From contig JACRDW010000044.1 of NCBI GenBank assembly GCA_016212785.1, positions 1 to 5,327 on the forward strand: a stretch of 5,327 nucleotides of DNA, given 5' to 3'. Position numbers and translations under genes: made by a program. The notes under the pieces are model-generated. The model was not told the origin of the DNA. It was given only the letters and a program-made list of their open reading frames with translations, and did not search any database. Numbering within the stretch: position 1 is the first letter of the stretch; each line of letters opens with the position of its first letter. Below are positions 5,098 to 5,327 of this stretch, one piece after another. The DNA is from Methanobacteriota archaeon. GTDB lineage: Archaea; Hydrothermarchaeota; Hydrothermarchaeia; Hydrothermarchaeales; JACRDW01.

Positions 5098-5139
5098 CTG
5101 CGCACCTTTTTTATACTAATTGGAATATATATTCGAAGA
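5098..5139. promoter_or_regulatory. Divergent promoter region between the protease gene and cutA
   Basis: Only 42 nt separate the two start codons. On the plus strand TTTATACTAA (5109-5118) lies about 26 nt before the cutA ATG, which has no Shine-Dalgarno, so cutA mRNA is probably leaderless. On the minus strand a TATA candidate is AATATATATT (5124-5133), about 27-36 nt before the protease ATG. The 12-bp perfect palindrome GAATATATATTC (5123-5134) spans that site. Initiation in the two directions would compete for overlapping DNA. Confidence 0.5.
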
Positions 5140-5327
5140 ATGTACGTCCTGATTTATATAACTACCTCAGGCGCAGAGGAAGCAAGGCGAATAGGAAAGC
5201 GCATGGTGGAAGAAAGACTCGCAGCCTGCGCAAATGTTATTGAGAAGGTGCATTCTTTATACTGGTGGAAGGGAAAATTAGAAGAGAGCGGCGAAGCTGT
5301 GCTCCTGCTCAAGACCAAAAAAGATAA
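5140..5327 (+). CDS. cutA: CutA1 divalent-cation tolerance family protein (3' truncated)
   Basis: ATG at 5140 opens a frame that is still open at the right edge (62 full codons of a family usually about 100-110 residues). It begins MYVLIYITTSGAEEARRIGK and contains the CutA hallmarks VEERLAACANVIEKVHSLYW with WKGKLEESGEAVLLLKTKK; the C-terminal third is outside the window. CutA1 forms a very stable, ferredoxin-fold trimer resembling PII signal proteins; it is cytoplasmic and linked to metal tolerance in Escherichia coli, but its archaeal role is not settled. There is no ribosome binding site, and a TATA box about 26 nt upstream suggests a leaderless transcript. It is transcribed away from the protease gene. 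Confidence 0.92.
   Translation, partial: MYVLIYITTSGAEEARRIGKRMVEERLAACANVIEKVHSLYWWKGKLEESGEAVLLLKTKKD

Noticed and set aside
1..5327. CRISPR array, transposon ends or tRNA genes
   Set aside because: No spaced direct repeats, transposase-like frame or cloverleaf-like sequence was seen on reading through both strands.

Overview
The window looks archaeal, most likely a euryarchaeote with a Wood-Ljungdahl or CODH/ACS pathway (Archaeoglobi, Methanosarcinales or an ANME/Syntrophoarchaeia-like lineage). The reasons are the 3' part of a cdhE-type corrinoid/iron-sulfur protein gene, a RAM-only Lrp/AsnC protein, a COG4030/EhaR-like HAD phosphatase, a SEC59/DGK1-type CTP-dependent kinase, an archaeal-style site-2 protease, and TATA-box promoters with short or absent leaders. 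The exact taxon cannot be fixed from this sequence. No tRNA, rRNA, CRISPR array or insertion sequence was seen.

Layout: on the plus strand, the window opens inside cdhE (ends 913), followed after 3 nt by a 75-residue RAM-domain protein (917-1144). Its stop codon overlaps the stop of a convergent minus-strand unit. That unit, read right to left, is a HAD phosphatase (2366-1401) followed 2 nt later by a ribbon-helix-helix (RHH) regulator gene (1398-1141) that contains an in-frame TAG at codon 22. Further upstream on the minus strand lie an unrecognised 49-residue protein (2605-2456) with its own promoter and a perfect 25-bp inverted repeat just upstream of the TATA box, a multi-pass membrane protein (3351-2710, GTG start), and a coupled pair made of a site-2 protease (5097-3997) and a polyprenol/lipid kinase (3987-3403). 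A divergent promoter region (5098-5139) separates the protease from cutA, which runs off the right edge.

The most interesting point is the RHH gene. Reading through the TAG restores an uninterrupted RHH domain plus a charged tail (85 codons), and the lesion lies in the connection between helix-forming parts of the fold. It is either a pyrrolysine/readthrough codon, a recent nonsense mutation, or a reinitiation arrangement. Two other genes in the window (the RAM protein and the 49-residue protein) appear to end in TAG, so TAG is not simply a sense codon here, which weakens the recoding reading without excluding it.

Functionally the left part is C1 metabolism with a small effector-binding protein, and the right part is membrane biology (intramembrane proteolysis, isoprenoid or lipid phosphorylation). 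There is no clear sign of a defence or mobile system.
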